A DNA stretch of 64,000 bases, taken from the NCBI RefSeq assembly GCF_900111735.1, contig NZ_FOHW01000003.1, positions 1 to 64,000 on the forward strand. The letters are read 5' to 3'. Every line of letters starts with the position of its first letter. Positions within the stretch are counted from its first letter, which is position 1. Of the stretch, positions 25,250 through 35,368 are shown piece by piece. This DNA comes from Pseudomonas graminis (GTDB taxonomy: Bacteria > Pseudomonadota > Gammaproteobacteria > Pseudomonadales > Pseudomonadaceae). The notes under the pieces are model-generated. The model made no database searches. It had not been told where the DNA came from and saw only the letters and a program-made list of their open reading frames with translations. Made by a program: the position numbers and the translations under genes.

Positions 25250-25705
25250 TTAGTCTTTTTTCACCGGTCCGGCCAGGTAGGTCTGCTCGGTCACCGGCTC
25301 AAGCCAGTCCACCGGTTTGCCGTCCAGCGCTTCGTTGACCGCGACGTGTTGCATGGCGGTGGTGTCGGTCGCGCCGTGCCAGTGACGACGGCCGCAGTTG
25401 CACCAGATCAGATCGCCCGGGCGGATTTCGGTTTTCGGCCCGCCTTCGCACTGGGTCCAGCCGACGCCGTCGGTGACCAGCAAAATCTGCCCCAGCGGGT
25501 GGGTATGCCAGTTGGTGCGCGCGCCGGGCTGGAAATTCACGATGGCCAGACCGACCCGCGCCGGTGCCGGCGCGTTGAAAATCCGGTCGATGCGCACGTC
25601 GCCGGTGAACCAGTCTGCCGGGCCCTTGATGGCCTTGGCCGAGCCGGCGCGGTGGATTTGCATGTCTTCATCAGAGGTATCAGTGGCGCTCACAGTGGCA
25701 TTCAT
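25250..25705 (-). CDS. cupin-domain protein
   Basis: A 151-residue single-cupin protein. The first metal motif is NWHTHPLGQILLVTDGVG (60-77, His62 and His64 with the Gly/Glu pattern). The second is HWHGATDTTAMQHVAVNE. It resembles quercetinase-like or carboxymuconolactone-decarboxylase-associated cupins seen in detoxification loci. The start has a good GGAGATC. It is divergent from the LysR regulator at 25800, with a 94-bp shared promoter region, and is therefore the likely target of that regulator. Confidence 0.85.
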   Translation of the reverse strand: MNATVSATDTSDEDMQIHRAGSAKAIKGPADWFTGDVRIDRIFNAPAPARVGLAIVNFQPGARTNWHTHPLGQILLVTDGVGWTQCEGGPKTEIRPGDLIWCNCGRRHWHGATDTTAMQHVAVNEALDGKPVDWLEPVTEQTYLAGPVKKD

Positions 25706-25799
25706 AAGGATCTCCAGAAAGTGTGCAGCCAGCGTAACAAGCGCGAATTAGCGGCAGTATCCGTAGAATGCTTCGATCAGAATGAAGGAGCGCTTCGCA

Positions 25800-26699
25800 A
25801 TGGCGGATTACAAACTCGATGATCTGGCCGTGTTCGTTGCAGTGGGCCGCGAGGGCAATTTCACCCGCGCCGCCGCCGCGCTGGGCATCTCACCCTCCGC
25901 CGTCGGCCAGACCATGCGCCTGCTTGAGGAGCGTCTCGGCGTTCGCCTGCTCACCCGCACCACCCGCAGCGTGACCCGCACCGAGGCCGGCGAGCAGTTA
26001 TTCAAGGGACTGGCGCCGCTGCTGGACGGCATCGAGGAACAGATCAACGCCGCCATCGAGCACAGCGCGCGGCCTTCCGGCACGGTCCGCATCACCGCCG
26101 ACGAATTCGCCGCACGTTACGTGCTTTGGCCCCGCCTCAAACCCTTGCTCGACCTATACCCTGACATGACCATCGAGCTGGTCACCGACTACGGCCTGAC
26201 CGACATCGTTGCCCAGCGCATCGATGCCGGCGTGCGCCTGGGTGACACCCTCGCGGCGGACATGATCGCTGCGCCGATCGCCCCGCCGTTGCGGCTGATG
26301 ACCGTGGCGTCCCCCGATTACCTCGCGAGACACGCCACACCGCACGTGCCGGAAGACCTGCCCCGCCATCGCTGCATCAACCTGCGCCTGCCGACCCACG
26401 GCGCGCTGTATCAATGGGAGTACGCCAAAGACGGCCGTGATATCCGCGTGCGCGTCGACGGCCCGTTGATCATGAACAGCGTGTTTCAGATTCTGCAGGT
26501 TTGCCTGGACGGCATCGGTCTGGCGCAGCTTCCCGAGGGCCTGGTGGCCGGGCATATCGAGCAGGGCGAACTCGTGGAGGTACTCGCGGACTGGTGCGAG
26601 CCGTTCGTGGGCTACCACCTTTACTACCCCAGCCGGCGCCAGCACACGGCGGCGTTTCGCGTGGTGCTGGAGGCGCTGCGGATCAATCCGCTGGCGTGA
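25800..26699 (+). CDS. LysR-family regulator
   Basis: A 299-residue LysR regulator with the helix-turn-helix GNFTRAAAALGISPSAVGQT at about 19-38 and a substrate-binding domain of the AaeR/PA-type (DIVAQRIDAGVRLGDTLAADMIA). I chose the ATG at 25800 because the in-frame ATG at 25782 overlaps the AAGGAG that serves as its ribosome site. It is divergent from the cupin gene. Confidence 0.9.
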   Translation: MADYKLDDLAVFVAVGREGNFTRAAAALGISPSAVGQTMRLLEERLGVRLLTRTTRSVTRTEAGEQLFKGLAPLLDGIEEQINAAIEHSARPSGTVRITADEFAARYVLWPRLKPLLDLYPDMTIELVTDYGLTDIVAQRIDAGVRLGDTLAADMIAAPIAPPLRLMTVASPDYLARHATPHVPEDLPRHRCINLRLPTHGALYQWEYAKDGRDIRVRVDGPLIMNSVFQILQVCLDGIGLAQLPEGLVAGHIEQGELVEVLADWCEPFVGYHLYYPSRRQHTAAFRVVLEALRINPLA

Positions 26700-26723
26700 G
26701 AAGACGGGTCAGAAAAAAAGGGT

Positions 26724-29093
26724 TCAGAAGTCGAAGCTGAACTGATCCTGAGAACTCAGATCGATCGTCCGCGAGATCACGAACGGCAGGATCGCGTCGG
26801 CAATCGGCTGCAGCTGTTTGCTGATGTAGTGGTCGTAGTCGATGGCCGCCGTCCGCACTTCCAGCGGCTCGGGTCCGGCCACGGTGATCACGTAGCTGAT
26901 CCAGCCGCCATTCTGGTACTGCAACGGCCGACCCTGCTGGCGGTTGTACTCATCGGCCAGCCGCGCAGCGCGCACATGGGGCGGCACGTTGCGTTCGTAA
27001 TCGTCGAGGGCCCGGCGCAGGCGCTTGCGATAGATCAGCTGCCCGTCGAGCTCCCCGGCCAGGGTTCGGCCCACGTACTCGCGAATGTATTCCTGAAAGG
27101 GCTGACGCTGGAAAATCCGCAAATAGAGTTCCTGCTGAAAGGTCCGGGCCAGCGGTGACCAGTCGGTGCGCACCACCTCCAGCCCCTTGTAAACCATTTC
27201 GTCTTCGCCGTTGGCGCGCGTCACCAAGCCTGCGTAGCGCTTTTTGCTGCCCTCCTCCGCGCCGCGAATGGTCGGCATGAGGAAGCGCTTGAAGTGGGTT
27301 TCGAATTGCAGCTCAAGCGCACTCTCCAGCCCATATTCCTCCTTCACATGAGCACGCCACCAATCGTTGACCTGCCGGACCAGCGCGCTGCCGATCTGTG
27401 CCGCGTCTTCCTGCTCGTGGGCTTTTTTCAGCCAGACAAAGGTCGAGTCGGTATCGCCGTAAATCACTTCATAGCCCTGTGCTTCGATCAGCATCCGCGT
27501 CTGGTGCATGATCGCGTGCCCGCGCAGGGTGATCGACGATGCCAGCCGCGTGTCGAAGAACCGGCAGCCGCTGGAACCCAGCACGCCGTAGAAGGCGTTC
27601 ATGATGATTTTCAGGGCCTGGGACAGTGGCGCATTACGCTCGCGCTTGGCCACTTCGCGCCCTTCGGCCACCCGCGAGACGATGGCCGGCAGACAGTGCC
27701 GGGTCCGGGAAAAACGCGCGCCGCGGAAGCCTTCCACCGACTCACTGTCGTCGGGATGCTTGAGACCTTCGATCAAGCCCACGGGGTCAATCAGGAACGT
27801 GCGGATGATCGACGGATACAGGCTTTTGTAATCAAGGACCAACACCGATTCGTACAGCCCGGGCCGTGAGTCCATGACGAAACCGCCGGGGCTGGCTTCC
27901 GGCATGCGCTCGCCCAGGTTCGGCGCGACGAAGCCCTGGCGGTGCATCAGCGGGATGTACAAATGCTCGAACGCGGCCACCGAGCCGCCGCTTCGATCCA
28001 CCGGCAGGCCGGTCACCGTCGCGCGTTCGAGGAGGAAGGTCAGCAGCTCGGTCTTGGCAAAAATCTGCGTAACCAGTTCGCAATCCTTGAGGTTGTACCG
28101 CGCCAGCGCCGGCTTGTCCTCGGCGAACATGCGGTTGATCTCGTCCATGCGCTGGTACGGATTGTCGATGGCCTTGCCTTCGCCGAGCAGCGTTTGCGAC
28201 ACGTTTTCCAGACTGAACGAGGGAAAGCTCCAGGTCGCCGAACGCAGCGCCTCGATGCCATCGATGATCAGCCGCCCGGCCGCCGCCGCGAAAAAGTGAT
28301 TGTTGCGCGCGCCGTGTTCGCGCCAGGTCATCACCTCGCCGCCGCGACCCAGGCGCAGCGGCACATTCAAGCGCCGCGAGTGCTCGTGCAGCACGCGCAA
28401 ATCGAACTGCACCACGTTCCAGCCGATGATCCCGTCCGGGTCATGGCGGGCCATCCATTCGTTGAGTTTCTCCAGCAGCGCGACGCGGGTGTCGCAGTAT
28501 TCGAGCTTGAAATTCACCTGGGCGTCATCGCCGTTGGCCGGGCCGAGCATGTACACCTGACGCTCGCCGCAGCCGTGCAGGCCGATGCAATATAGCTCGC
28601 CGCGCTCCGTGGTTTCGATGTCCAGGGACACCAGTTTCAGGGTTGGTCGGTAACCGGGATCAGGCCTGAGTTGCGCGTCCAGCAACAGGCCACTGGCGTC
28701 CGGCCGTCCGCCGAACTGCACCGGCGCGGTAATGAAGCGCTCCATCAGGTAACGCTCGGGCGGGCGGATATCGGCTTCGTAGACATCGACGCTGGCTTTG
28801 CGCAGATCGCTTTCCAGGTTCATCAGATGTCGATGTTGCCGCGTGTAAAGCCCAAGCACCGGACGGTGGCGGAAATCACACAGTTCCAGCGGCTTGAGCT
28901 CGACATGGCGCTCGTTGCGCAACACGGCTTCGGCGCGTTCGCGGTGCTGCGCCGGGATAAACGCGACAGAGGTTTGGTACGGCAGGCGCACCTGACGCGG
29001 CCCCTCATCGGTGGCCAGCCAGAATTCAACCTCGGTGCCGGCGTCCGTATCACGCCAATGCCGGGTCAGGACGAAGCCCTGCTGTAAATCCAC
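26724..29093 (-). CDS. polB: DNA polymerase II (family B)
   Basis: A 789-residue family-B polymerase from the GTG at 29093 (GAGG upstream), close to E. coli Pol II at 783. An in-frame ATG 57 codons upstream would add an unrelated extension. Exonuclease motifs are [28 protein letters not shown] and YNLKDCELV. Polymerase motifs are [13 protein letters not shown] (A), [15 protein letters not shown] (B) and YGDTDSTFV (C), all intact. It acts in repair-linked synthesis. On the coding strand, two TAGAAT hexamers in a repeated GTAGAATCC lie about 35-65 bp upstream as possible -10 boxes. No LexA-type CTG-N10-CAG box is seen. Confidence 0.94.
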   Translation of the reverse strand: MDLQQGFVLTRHWRDTDAGTEVEFWLATDEGPRQVRLPYQTSVAFIPAQHRERAEAVLRNERHVELKPLELCDFRHRPVLGLYTRQHRHLMNLESDLRKASVDVYEADIRPPERYLMERFITAPVQFGGRPDASGLLLDAQLRPDPGYRPTLKLVSLDIETTERGELYCIGLHGCGERQVYMLGPANGDDAQVNFKLEYCDTRVALLEKLNEWMARHDPDGIIGWNVVQFDLRVLHEHSRRLNVPLRLGRGGEVMTWREHGARNNHFFAAAAGRLIIDGIEALRSATWSFPSFSLENVSQTLLGEGKAIDNPYQRMDEINRMFAEDKPALARYNLKDCELVTQIFAKTELLTFLLERATVTGLPVDRSGGSVAAFEHLYIPLMHRQGFVAPNLGERMPEASPGGFVMDSRPGLYESVLVLDYKSLYPSIIRTFLIDPVGLIEGLKHPDDSESVEGFRGARFSRTRHCLPAIVSRVAEGREVAKRERNAPLSQALKIIMNAFYGVLGSSGCRFFDTRLASSITLRGHAIMHQTRMLIEAQGYEVIYGDTDSTFVWLKKAHEQEDAAQIGSALVRQVNDWWRAHVKEEYGLESALELQFETHFKRFLMPTIRGAEEGSKKRYAGLVTRANGEDEMVYKGLEVVRTDWSPLARTFQQELYLRIFQRQPFQEYIREYVGRTLAGELDGQLIYRKRLRRALDDYERNVPPHVRAARLADEYNRQQGRPLQYQNGGWISYVITVAGPEPLEVRTAAIDYDHYISKQLQPIADAILPFVISRTIDLSSQDQFSFDF

Positions 29094-29326
29094 CGCTGCA
29101 ACCTCGTCGCTTTTTATCCGGGTCCGGATTCTACTTATTTCAGACGTGGATTCTACGGTGAATGCCACGGGAAAGCGCGGCGCGGTGCGCTGACACTGCA
29201 AAGCGTGATTAGTGCCTCCAATGCGTAAATATCTTGACGTCAATAAACGGTTTTGTGGCATCATGCCAGCACGACATGCCGGTCATGTCTGGACACACAT
29301 CAGTCACCATCAAAGGGATTTGACCC

Positions 29327-30022
29327 ATGCTTTTACGCACTGCCCGCCATTGTCTCGCCCTCGTTTTGCTGTTCGCCACACTCTCCGGCTGCTCCAGCTT
29401 CGTTCAGAAGCCCATCGACCTCGACGCCCAATTCTGGAATGACAAGAGTCCGGTCATTGGCGTTGCCCTGAGCCCGCTGCCGCCGCCGCAACTGGCACTG
29501 ATCGGCAACCAAGGTCTGCTGGAGCTGGCGATCAATAAAGGGATCAACAGCAAATTGAGCGATCAGGTCAGCGCATGGGAGTTGCACGACCTGGAGACCC
29601 TGCCTGACGAGGTGGTCGCCAGCCTCAAAGCCAAGGGCCTTAACGCCAAGCGCATTCCTGACCTGATCGACCTGACGAAATTCAAGGAAACGGAAAAGCG
29701 CGAAGGCTACCTGGCGCGCAACATCAGCGAACTGCAGAGCCGTTACGGCGTTGATCGCGTGCTGCTGATCTCCTACACCACAACCGGTGCGTTCCGCAGC
29801 TACTACAGTGTGGTGCCTACCAGCGTCCCGACGCCACAAGTGGGCGGCATCGGCATGCTGGTGGACCCTAAAGACAGCCGCCTGGTCTGGTACAAGCCTT
29901 TCGCGGTCGTCCAGCCTGCCCAGGGTGAATGGGACCAGCCGGGTTACAGCAATCTTTCCAACGCTTTCTATCAGGCCGTCGACGGTAGCCGTCAGCAAGT
30001 GCTGTCAGCGTTCAACAAATGA
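29327..30022 (+). CDS. predicted lipoprotein, unknown function
   Basis: A 231-residue lipoprotein. A type-II signal ends in the lipobox LSGC (Cys at about residue 24). The residues after it (SS) do not include Asp at +2, so sorting to the outer membrane is likely. The rest is a soluble alpha/beta domain without a family I recognise. AAAGGGA precedes the ATG. Its stop overlaps the start of a second lipoprotein gene (ATGA), so the two are made together and may form a complex. Confidence 0.8.
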   Translation: MLLRTARHCLALVLLFATLSGCSSFVQKPIDLDAQFWNDKSPVIGVALSPLPPPQLALIGNQGLLELAINKGINSKLSDQVSAWELHDLETLPDEVVASLKAKGLNAKRIPDLIDLTKFKETEKREGYLARNISELQSRYGVDRVLLISYTTTGAFRSYYSVVPTSVPTPQVGGIGMLVDPKDSRLVWYKPFAVVQPAQGEWDQPGYSNLSNAFYQAVDGSRQQVLSAFNK

Positions 30023-30939
30023 GCCCGAAGTACCTCCTGGCCGCGCTCGGCTTGAGCCTGGCGCTGGCCGGCTGCGCTCAGTCTTCAGCACCTTCGCGCA
30101 GCTTTAATGACCCGCTGGCGCTGCGCTATATCAACGATCACGGCGTCTTGGTTGATGTGCAAGTGCCGGCCAAAGATCTGGTCACGGCGTCAATGATCAT
30201 CGACGCCAAGACTGCTCTGACGGCTCAGCAGACCAGCCAGAACGTTGTCAACGCGGCTCGCGGCACCGGCCTCGCCGGACTGCTGGTCGTCAGCGCGCTG
30301 AGTACCCAGATGGGCAGCGCCACACTGGAGCGCAATGCACGCGACGAGGCCCGCAAAGACGCTCAGCCCATGGCCGCGCTGATCGGCGGTCAGCCTCTGG
30401 ACACCCGCTTGCAGGCTAGGTACCGCCAGGCCAGCATCAATGCCGGACTGCGGCCCGCGCCGAATGCGATTGCAGGTCGTTTGCTCATCCGCCCCAACAT
30501 CATCCTGGAAGCGGATCGGGCCAGCTTTCGGCTGTTTAATGAGATCGAATTGCAGGACATCGCCGGCTCTGCGCTGTACCACGCTCGCATCGAGGTCATC
30601 AGTCAGTCCTTCCGACGCTGCGGAGTGGGATGTGTGGACGACGGAGAGCTTGACCTTAACAAGGTCATGGAGGTGCTGGATGGATGCATTGACGAGTCGA
30701 TGAAGGTGCTCGCCCAGGATATCCAGACTCAAGGTGTGGCGGGAAAGGAGCAGACCCTGCGCTACGTGCTCAACGGCCAGCGCCATGTCGAGCGCGGCCA
30801 ACTGCTGTCTTCCACTGACGGCTACACCCGCTATCGAAGCCTGGACGGCGCAGTGCGTTCAGCGCCCGTCCAACTGGAAGGCACCCACAACGTCCCTCTC
30901 CTCCAACAAATCGCTGGCGCGCCCGCTGTGCAGCCATGA
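30019..30939 (+). CDS. predicted lipoprotein, partner of the preceding gene
   Basis: A 306-residue lipoprotein with signal and lipobox LAGC (Cys about residue 19), then QSS, favouring outer-membrane sorting. A short glycine-rich hydrophobic stretch (GTGLAGLLVVSAL, about 86-98) may be membrane-associated. A CG-VGC-VDDGE segment near 198-207 could be a disulfide. Translation is coupled to the upstream lipoprotein by ATGA. No family is recognised. It may be part of an envelope complex. Confidence 0.8.
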   Translation: MSPKYLLAALGLSLALAGCAQSSAPSRSFNDPLALRYINDHGVLVDVQVPAKDLVTASMIIDAKTALTAQQTSQNVVNAARGTGLAGLLVVSALSTQMGSATLERNARDEARKDAQPMAALIGGQPLDTRLQARYRQASINAGLRPAPNAIAGRLLIRPNIILEADRASFRLFNEIELQDIAGSALYHARIEVISQSFRRCGVGCVDDGELDLNKVMEVLDGCIDESMKVLAQDIQTQGVAGKEQTLRYVLNGQRHVERGQLLSSTDGYTRYRSLDGAVRSAPVQLEGTHNVPLLQQIAGAPAVQP

Positions 30940-31161
30940 TCTGCGCACGTTAGGGAAGATCCGATCCCTGCTCCGGATTCCACGGCACATGCCATCGGAA
31001 GGCGCAGCGGCGGCAAGAATGCGCTGCGTCAGGGAACGGATTTTGGCGATCCGGGCGGTGCGAAAGGATCGAGGAACTGATGGCCCGACGCCCTATCCTG
31101 CGGGAACGATGTGGGTCCTCTGGACATCACAACAACTCGACCATCATCTGAGGGATCCAGC

Positions 31162-32412
31162 ATGCACGTTCGACGCACCGCTCTGACTGCTTCCATCCTC
31201 GCCGCGCTGTTCAGCGGCGGCTTTTTTGCTAGCGGCGCCTATGCCGCCGATGTCTCCCCCGAGCCATTGTTGAAAAAGGCCGAGGCCGAGCAGAAACCCT
31301 ACCTGGCCACCGTGAAACAACTGGTCGACATCGACACCGGGACAGGTCAGGCACCCGGCCTGAAAATGGTCAGCGCGGTGCTGGTCGAACGCCTCAAGGC
31401 TCTGGGCGCAACGGTGGAAACCACGCCAGCGACGCCGTCAGCGGGCGATAACATCGTCGGCACCCTGAAGGGCACGGGCAGCAAATCCTTTCTGCTGATG
31501 ATCCATTACGACACCGTGTTCGGTCCGGGCACCGCCGCCAAGCGACCGTTCCGCGTCGACGGCGAGCATGCGTATGGCCCCGGTGTCGCCGATGCCAAAG
31601 GTGGAGTGGCCATGGTGCTGCATACCCTGAAGCTGCTGGAAGACGAGAAATTCAAGGACTTCGGCACGATCACCGTGTTGTTTAATCCCGACGAAGAAAC
31701 GGGCTCCGCCGGCTCGAAAAAACTGATCGCCGAACTGGCCCGCAAGCACGACTACGTGTTCTCGTTCGAGCCACCGGACAAGGACGCCGTGACGGTCGCC
31801 ACCAACGGCATCAACGGCGTGTTCGTCGATGTTAAAGGCAAGTCCTCCCACGCCGGTTCTGCGCCGGAAGCCGGGCGCAACGCCGCCATGGAACTGGCCC
31901 ACCAACTGGTGCAGCTCAAGGACCTGGGTGACGCGGCCAAGGGCACAACGGTGAACTGGACGCTGATCAAAGGCGGCGAGAAACGCAACATCATCCCCTC
32001 CAGCGCCGCGGCCGAAGGCGACATGCGCTACTCCGACCTGAGCGAATCCGACCGCGTGCTGGCCGACGGACAGCGCATCGTCCAGGGCAAAATGATCGAC
32101 GGCACCGACGTCACCTTCCGCCTCGACAAAGGCCGCCCCCCACTGGCCAAAAACCCAGCGACCGACGACCTCGCGAAAACGGCGCAAGCGATCTACGCCA
32201 AAACCGGCCGCACCCTCGAACCCATCGCCATGCGCTTCGGCACCGACGCCGGCTACGCCTACGTCCCAAACAGCCAGAAACCCGCCGTCCTTGAAACAAT
32301 GGGCGTCGTCGGCGCCGGCCTCCACGCCGACGACGAATACATCGACCTCACCAGCATCGCCCCGAGGCTCTACCTGACCGCGGCGATGATCATGGAATTG
32401 TCCGGGAAATAG
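31162..32412 (+). CDS. M20 glutamate carboxypeptidase, CPG2-like
   Basis: A 416-residue exported zinc peptidase. The ATG at 31162 has GAGGGA upstream and yields a signal peptide cleaved after AYA. Motifs match carboxypeptidase G2: MIHYDTV (metal His/Asp), GPGVADAKGG (bridging Asp), NPDEETGS (catalytic Glu and ligand), FEP, and GLHADDEY near the end. The dimerisation domain lies between them (SHAGSAPE). CPG2 removes C-terminal glutamate from folates. This one is probably periplasmic and may scavenge glutamate from folate or peptide conjugates. It is monocistronic. Confidence 0.9.
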   Translation: MHVRRTALTASILAALFSGGFFASGAYAADVSPEPLLKKAEAEQKPYLATVKQLVDIDTGTGQAPGLKMVSAVLVERLKALGATVETTPATPSAGDNIVGTLKGTGSKSFLLMIHYDTVFGPGTAAKRPFRVDGEHAYGPGVADAKGGVAMVLHTLKLLEDEKFKDFGTITVLFNPDEETGSAGSKKLIAELARKHDYVFSFEPPDKDAVTVATNGINGVFVDVKGKSSHAGSAPEAGRNAAMELAHQLVQLKDLGDAAKGTTVNWTLIKGGEKRNIIPSSAAAEGDMRYSDLSESDRVLADGQRIVQGKMIDGTDVTFRLDKGRPPLAKNPATDDLAKTAQAIYAKTGRTLEPIAMRFGTDAGYAYVPNSQKPAVLETMGVVGAGLHADDEYIDLTSIAPRLYLTAAMIMELSGK

Positions 32413-32460
32413 AGCGGGGCTGACGCTCCTCAGGGCTTACTGAAAAGCCAGTTCCGGTGG

Positions 32461-32636
32461 GACGCGGAGCGTCAGAGGCGGCATTACCACGCGGAGCGTG
32501 GGAACGATCAGGCATAGGACCGCAAGATTGATGGTGCCTGGACTGGCCTCTTCCCGGCTAAAGCCGGTCCCACAAACAGCAGCGCGTGCAGCCTGTGGGA
32601 TTGGCTCGGACTGTAGGACCGGCTTCAGCCGGGAAG
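32461..32636. repeat. mixed REP cluster
   Basis: A half of the CACGCGGAGCGTGGGAACGATCA palindrome family lies at about 32461-32510. A REP (CTTCCCGGCTAAAGCCGGTC) is at about 32549-32573 and its inverted partner at about 32612-32636. The last copy leads directly into the tandem repeat and structured element that follow. Confidence 0.8.
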
Positions 32637-32637
32637 C

Positions 32638-32705
32638 TTTTGATCTTGATCTGCTTTTGATCTTGATCTGCTTTTGACCTTGATCTGCTTTTGATCTTCA
32701 TACGC
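32638..32705 (+). repeat. four 17-bp tandem repeats
   Basis: The unit TTTTGATCTTGATCTGC occurs three times in a row with one change, and a fourth copy ends CATACGC. It joins the REP on its left to structured element A on its right. Elements B and C have related but different short tandem repeats at the same position (7-bp units at 57003-57044, 6-bp units at 57168-57185). Confidence 0.9.
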
Positions 32706-32971
32706 AAAAAGCCCAGTCACCGCCAATCGCGACTTGGGTGCAGGCTGAACGCAGACGACGCGGAGTGGGCCGAGCGGCATGGATGCCGCGAGAGCGCCGT
32801 CAGGACATGGATGTCCGTTCGGCGCGGGCCCACGGAGCGTCGTCGGAGTGAGGGTATCCCGACGGAGGAGGGACCTAACCAGGAGCAAGCACCCTTGGTT
32901 ACTTGGGGTGCTTTTCCAAGTAACTCGCCGAAGGCGAAACAGTCTGCCCCCAGGCAGACGCTCTTGATCTT
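32706..32971 (+). repeat. structured repeat element, copy A
   Basis: A 266-bp copy of a family also found at 56752-57002 (inverted) and 57186-57472. It folds as a closed branched structure: stem GACGACGC/GCGTCGTC (32754-32761/32837-32844) and stem GTGGGCC/GGCCCAC (32765-32771/32827-32833). These enclose hairpin 32774-32789, and stem GCGCCG/CGGCGC (32794-32799/32820-32825) capped by GGACATGGATGTCC (32803-32816). Three more hairpins follow: GTTACTTGG/CCAAGTAAC, CGCCgaaGGCG and GTCTGCC/GGCAGAC. Pairing is kept between copies although sequence changes. Function unknown. Confidence 0.85.
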
Positions 32972-32979
32972 AAAAAACC

Positions 32980-34152
32980 TCAACCGCGAAGCGCGCCTAC
33001 AACACCTGCCACAATCCGGTCCACTTCTTCCCCATCAATCACCAACGGCGGCAACAGCCGAATCGTCTGCCCCCGCGTCACATTGATCAACACCCCATAC
33101 TCCTGCGCTGCCACCAGACACACATCCCGAATCGGCCGCCTCAACTCAACCCCGATCATCAACCCCATCCCCCGCACCTGCGCCACATCAGCGTGCCCCG
33201 CCAGCCCGGCGTGCAACCCCGCCAGCAGCCGCTCACCCTGCACCGCCGCATTACGCAACAGTCCCTCCCCCTCAACGATATCCAACACCGTACAACCCAC
33301 CCGACACGCCAACGGATTACCGCCAAACGTACTGCCATGACTGCCCGGCGTGAACAACCGCGCCACCGCCGCCGTCGCCAGACACGCACCGATGGGAATG
33401 CCATTGCCCAACGCCTTCGCCAGCGTCATCACATCCGGCACGATCCCCTCATGCTCAAACGCAAACCAGCGCCCGGTCCGGCCAATGCCGGTCTGGATCT
33501 CGTCGAGCATCATCAGCCAGCCGTTTTGAGTGCAATGGACGCGAAGGGCCTTCAGATAACCCGGCGGCGGCAACGCCACACCACCCTCCCCCTGAACCGG
33601 CTCGACCAGCACCGCGACAATCCGCTCGCCATACACCTTCGTCGCACCCTCAACAGCGGCCATGTCGCCAAACGCCACCTTCACGAACTCACCCGACATC
33701 GGCTGATAACCCAGCCGTGCGGCGCCGTTATCACTGGCCGACAATGTGCCCAGGGTGCGGCCGTGAAAGGCGTTATCCATCACCAGCACCAGCGGATGCT
33801 CGATGCCCTTGGCCCAGCCATACAAACGCGCCAGCTTTAGCGCTGTTTCGTTGGCCTCGGCGCCGGAATTGTTGAAAAACACCTGTTCCAGACCTGACAG
33901 TTGCGTCAACCGTTGCGCCAATTTCTGCTGCCAGTCGATGCGGTAATGGTTGGACGTGTGCAAGAGCAACCCGGCCTGATCGCTGATCGCCGCGACAATC
34001 TGCGGGTGGCTGTGGCCGACGTTGGTCACGGCGACACCCGCGACGGCGTCCAGGTACTGACGGCCACTGTCATCCCACAGCCGCGCGCCTTCGCCACGAA
34101 TGAAGCTCAAGGGCATCGGTTTGTAAGTGTTCATCAGGCAGGCGGCGGTCAT
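32980..34152 (-). CDS. class-III aminotransferase, acetylornithine transaminase-like
   Basis: A 390-residue PLP enzyme of the ArgD/acetylornithine group. It has [39 protein letters not shown], and the PLP lysine in [12 protein letters not shown] chose MTAACL (34152) because homologues start there and the further-upstream ATG runs into the divergent regulator's region. As a stand-alone gene next to a LysR regulator it is likely a catabolic omega-aminotransferase rather than the biosynthetic ArgD. Substrate unknown. Confidence 0.88.
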   Translation of the reverse strand: MTAACLMNTYKPMPLSFIRGEGARLWDDSGRQYLDAVAGVAVTNVGHSHPQIVAAISDQAGLLLHTSNHYRIDWQQKLAQRLTQLSGLEQVFFNNSGAEANETALKLARLYGWAKGIEHPLVLVMDNAFHGRTLGTLSASDNGAARLGYQPMSGEFVKVAFGDMAAVEGATKVYGERIVAVLVEPVQGEGGVALPPPGYLKALRVHCTQNGWLMMLDEIQTGIGRTGRWFAFEHEGIVPDVMTLAKALGNGIPIGACLATAAVARLFTPGSHGSTFGGNPLACRVGCTVLDIVEGEGLLRNAAVQGERLLAGLHAGLAGHADVAQVRGMGLMIGVELRRPIRDVCLVAAQEYGVLINVTRGQTIRLLPPLVIDGEEVDRIVAGVVGALRG

Positions 34153-34251
34153 GTCGGTGGCTCCATCACGGGTAAGTGGAGCCAGTATCGTTAGCCCGTT
34201 CTGATGTATAAAGATCGCCATCCTTCGATGACTTTAAAGCAGGGCTTGATA

Positions 34252-35154
34252 ATGGACGTGTTTCTGGCAATGACGGTGTTCGTCAAAGTGGTGGAAGGCG
34301 GCAGCATGACCGCAGCCGCGCGCCAGTGCGAAATGTCGACGACCATGGTCGGCAATCACCTGAAAGCCCTGGAGCAACGCCTCGGCGTCAGCCTGTTGCA
34401 GCGCACCACGCGTCGGCAGAATCTGACCGAGTTCGGCCTGGAATACTACCGGCGTTGCGTCGAAGTACTCGGGCTGGTCAACGACTCCGAACGCATGGCC
34501 GAACAGGCCCAGACCGAGCCCAGCGGCATGCTGCGTGTCACCGCGCCGCCGGCCTTCGGCGCCGAACGCCTGGCGCCGCTGCTCAGCGATTTCGTCCAGC
34601 GTTACCCGGAGATCAAAGTGGAGGTGGTACTCAGCAACCAGACGATGGACCTGATCGAGCACGGTTTCGACGCCGCCATTCGCCTCGGCACCCCGGAGTC
34701 ATCGGCCTTGATCGCCCGGCCGCTGCAGGACTACACCCTGACTATCTGCGCGGCGCCCTCATACCTGAAACGCCGGGGCACGCCGAAGACCGCCGATGAC
34801 CTGCGTGACCACGACTGCCTCGCGTTCGCCTATCCGGCAGGCGACGACTGGCGTGCCGCCGAAAAACTGTGGCGCCTGACCGGGCCCGACGGGGTGATGG
34901 AAGTGCCGGTGTCGGGCTCGATGATCGTCAACAGCACGCCGGCGCTGCGCCAGGCCGTCCTGGCCGGAATGGGCGTGTCGATGCTGCCTGACGTGCTGAT
35001 CAGCGAGGACATCGCCGGCGGAAAGCTCGTGCCGCTGCTGCAGGATTACCAACCGCCCAGCCGCACGCTGTGGCTGATGTACCCTCAGGACCGCTATCGC
35101 CTGCCCAAGGTGCGGCAGTTTGTCGAACATGCGTTGCGCGCCTGGGGCAAATGA
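34252..35154 (+). CDS. LysR-family regulator
   Basis: A 300-residue LysR regulator of the CrgA/DmlR-like group. The helix-turn-helix is GSMTAAARQCEMSTTMVGNH (16-35), followed by LQRTTRRQNLTEFG and a substrate domain. The ATG at 34252 follows AGGGCTTGATA. It is the start usual for this group, though an in-frame ATG lies 48 bp upstream. It is divergent from the aminotransferase with 99 bp between starts, so it probably controls that gene. Confidence 0.9.
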   Translation: MDVFLAMTVFVKVVEGGSMTAAARQCEMSTTMVGNHLKALEQRLGVSLLQRTTRRQNLTEFGLEYYRRCVEVLGLVNDSERMAEQAQTEPSGMLRVTAPPAFGAERLAPLLSDFVQRYPEIKVEVVLSNQTMDLIEHGFDAAIRLGTPESSALIARPLQDYTLTICAAPSYLKRRGTPKTADDLRDHDCLAFAYPAGDDWRAAEKLWRLTGPDGVMEVPVSGSMIVNSTPALRQAVLAGMGVSMLPDVLISEDIAGGKLVPLLQDYQPPSRTLWLMYPQDRYRLPKVRQFVEHALRAWGK

Positions 35155-35368
35155 GCCGTCACGTCCAGCCCGCCGCCTACCCGAGCAGCCCCGGCGTCGT
35201 TTAACGCCTCGGTTCGGACCCCGCGCTTACATCACGACACAGTCATGAGCCTTTGGTGCGGTTGACGCCGGCGAGGCCAGGGCCAGACTTCAGAAAAGGA
35301 CTTTCGAGCGACTCATCGCTCAGGCCGCTCCGCTCCCGGAGCTCCATGACACGTCAAGGAATGACACT

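Noticed and set aside
29094..29264. 57-codon N-terminal extension of polB to an upstream ATG
   Set aside because: The extension has no relation to Pol II and no ribosome site. The GTG at 29093 gives the normal family length with GAGG upstream.
32625..32888. Short open frames inside structured element A, with parallels in B (56768-57046) and C (57001-57561)
   Set aside because: They follow the hairpin structure rather than codon bias, occur in both strands and are broken differently in each copy. The structured repeat explains them better than a protein.
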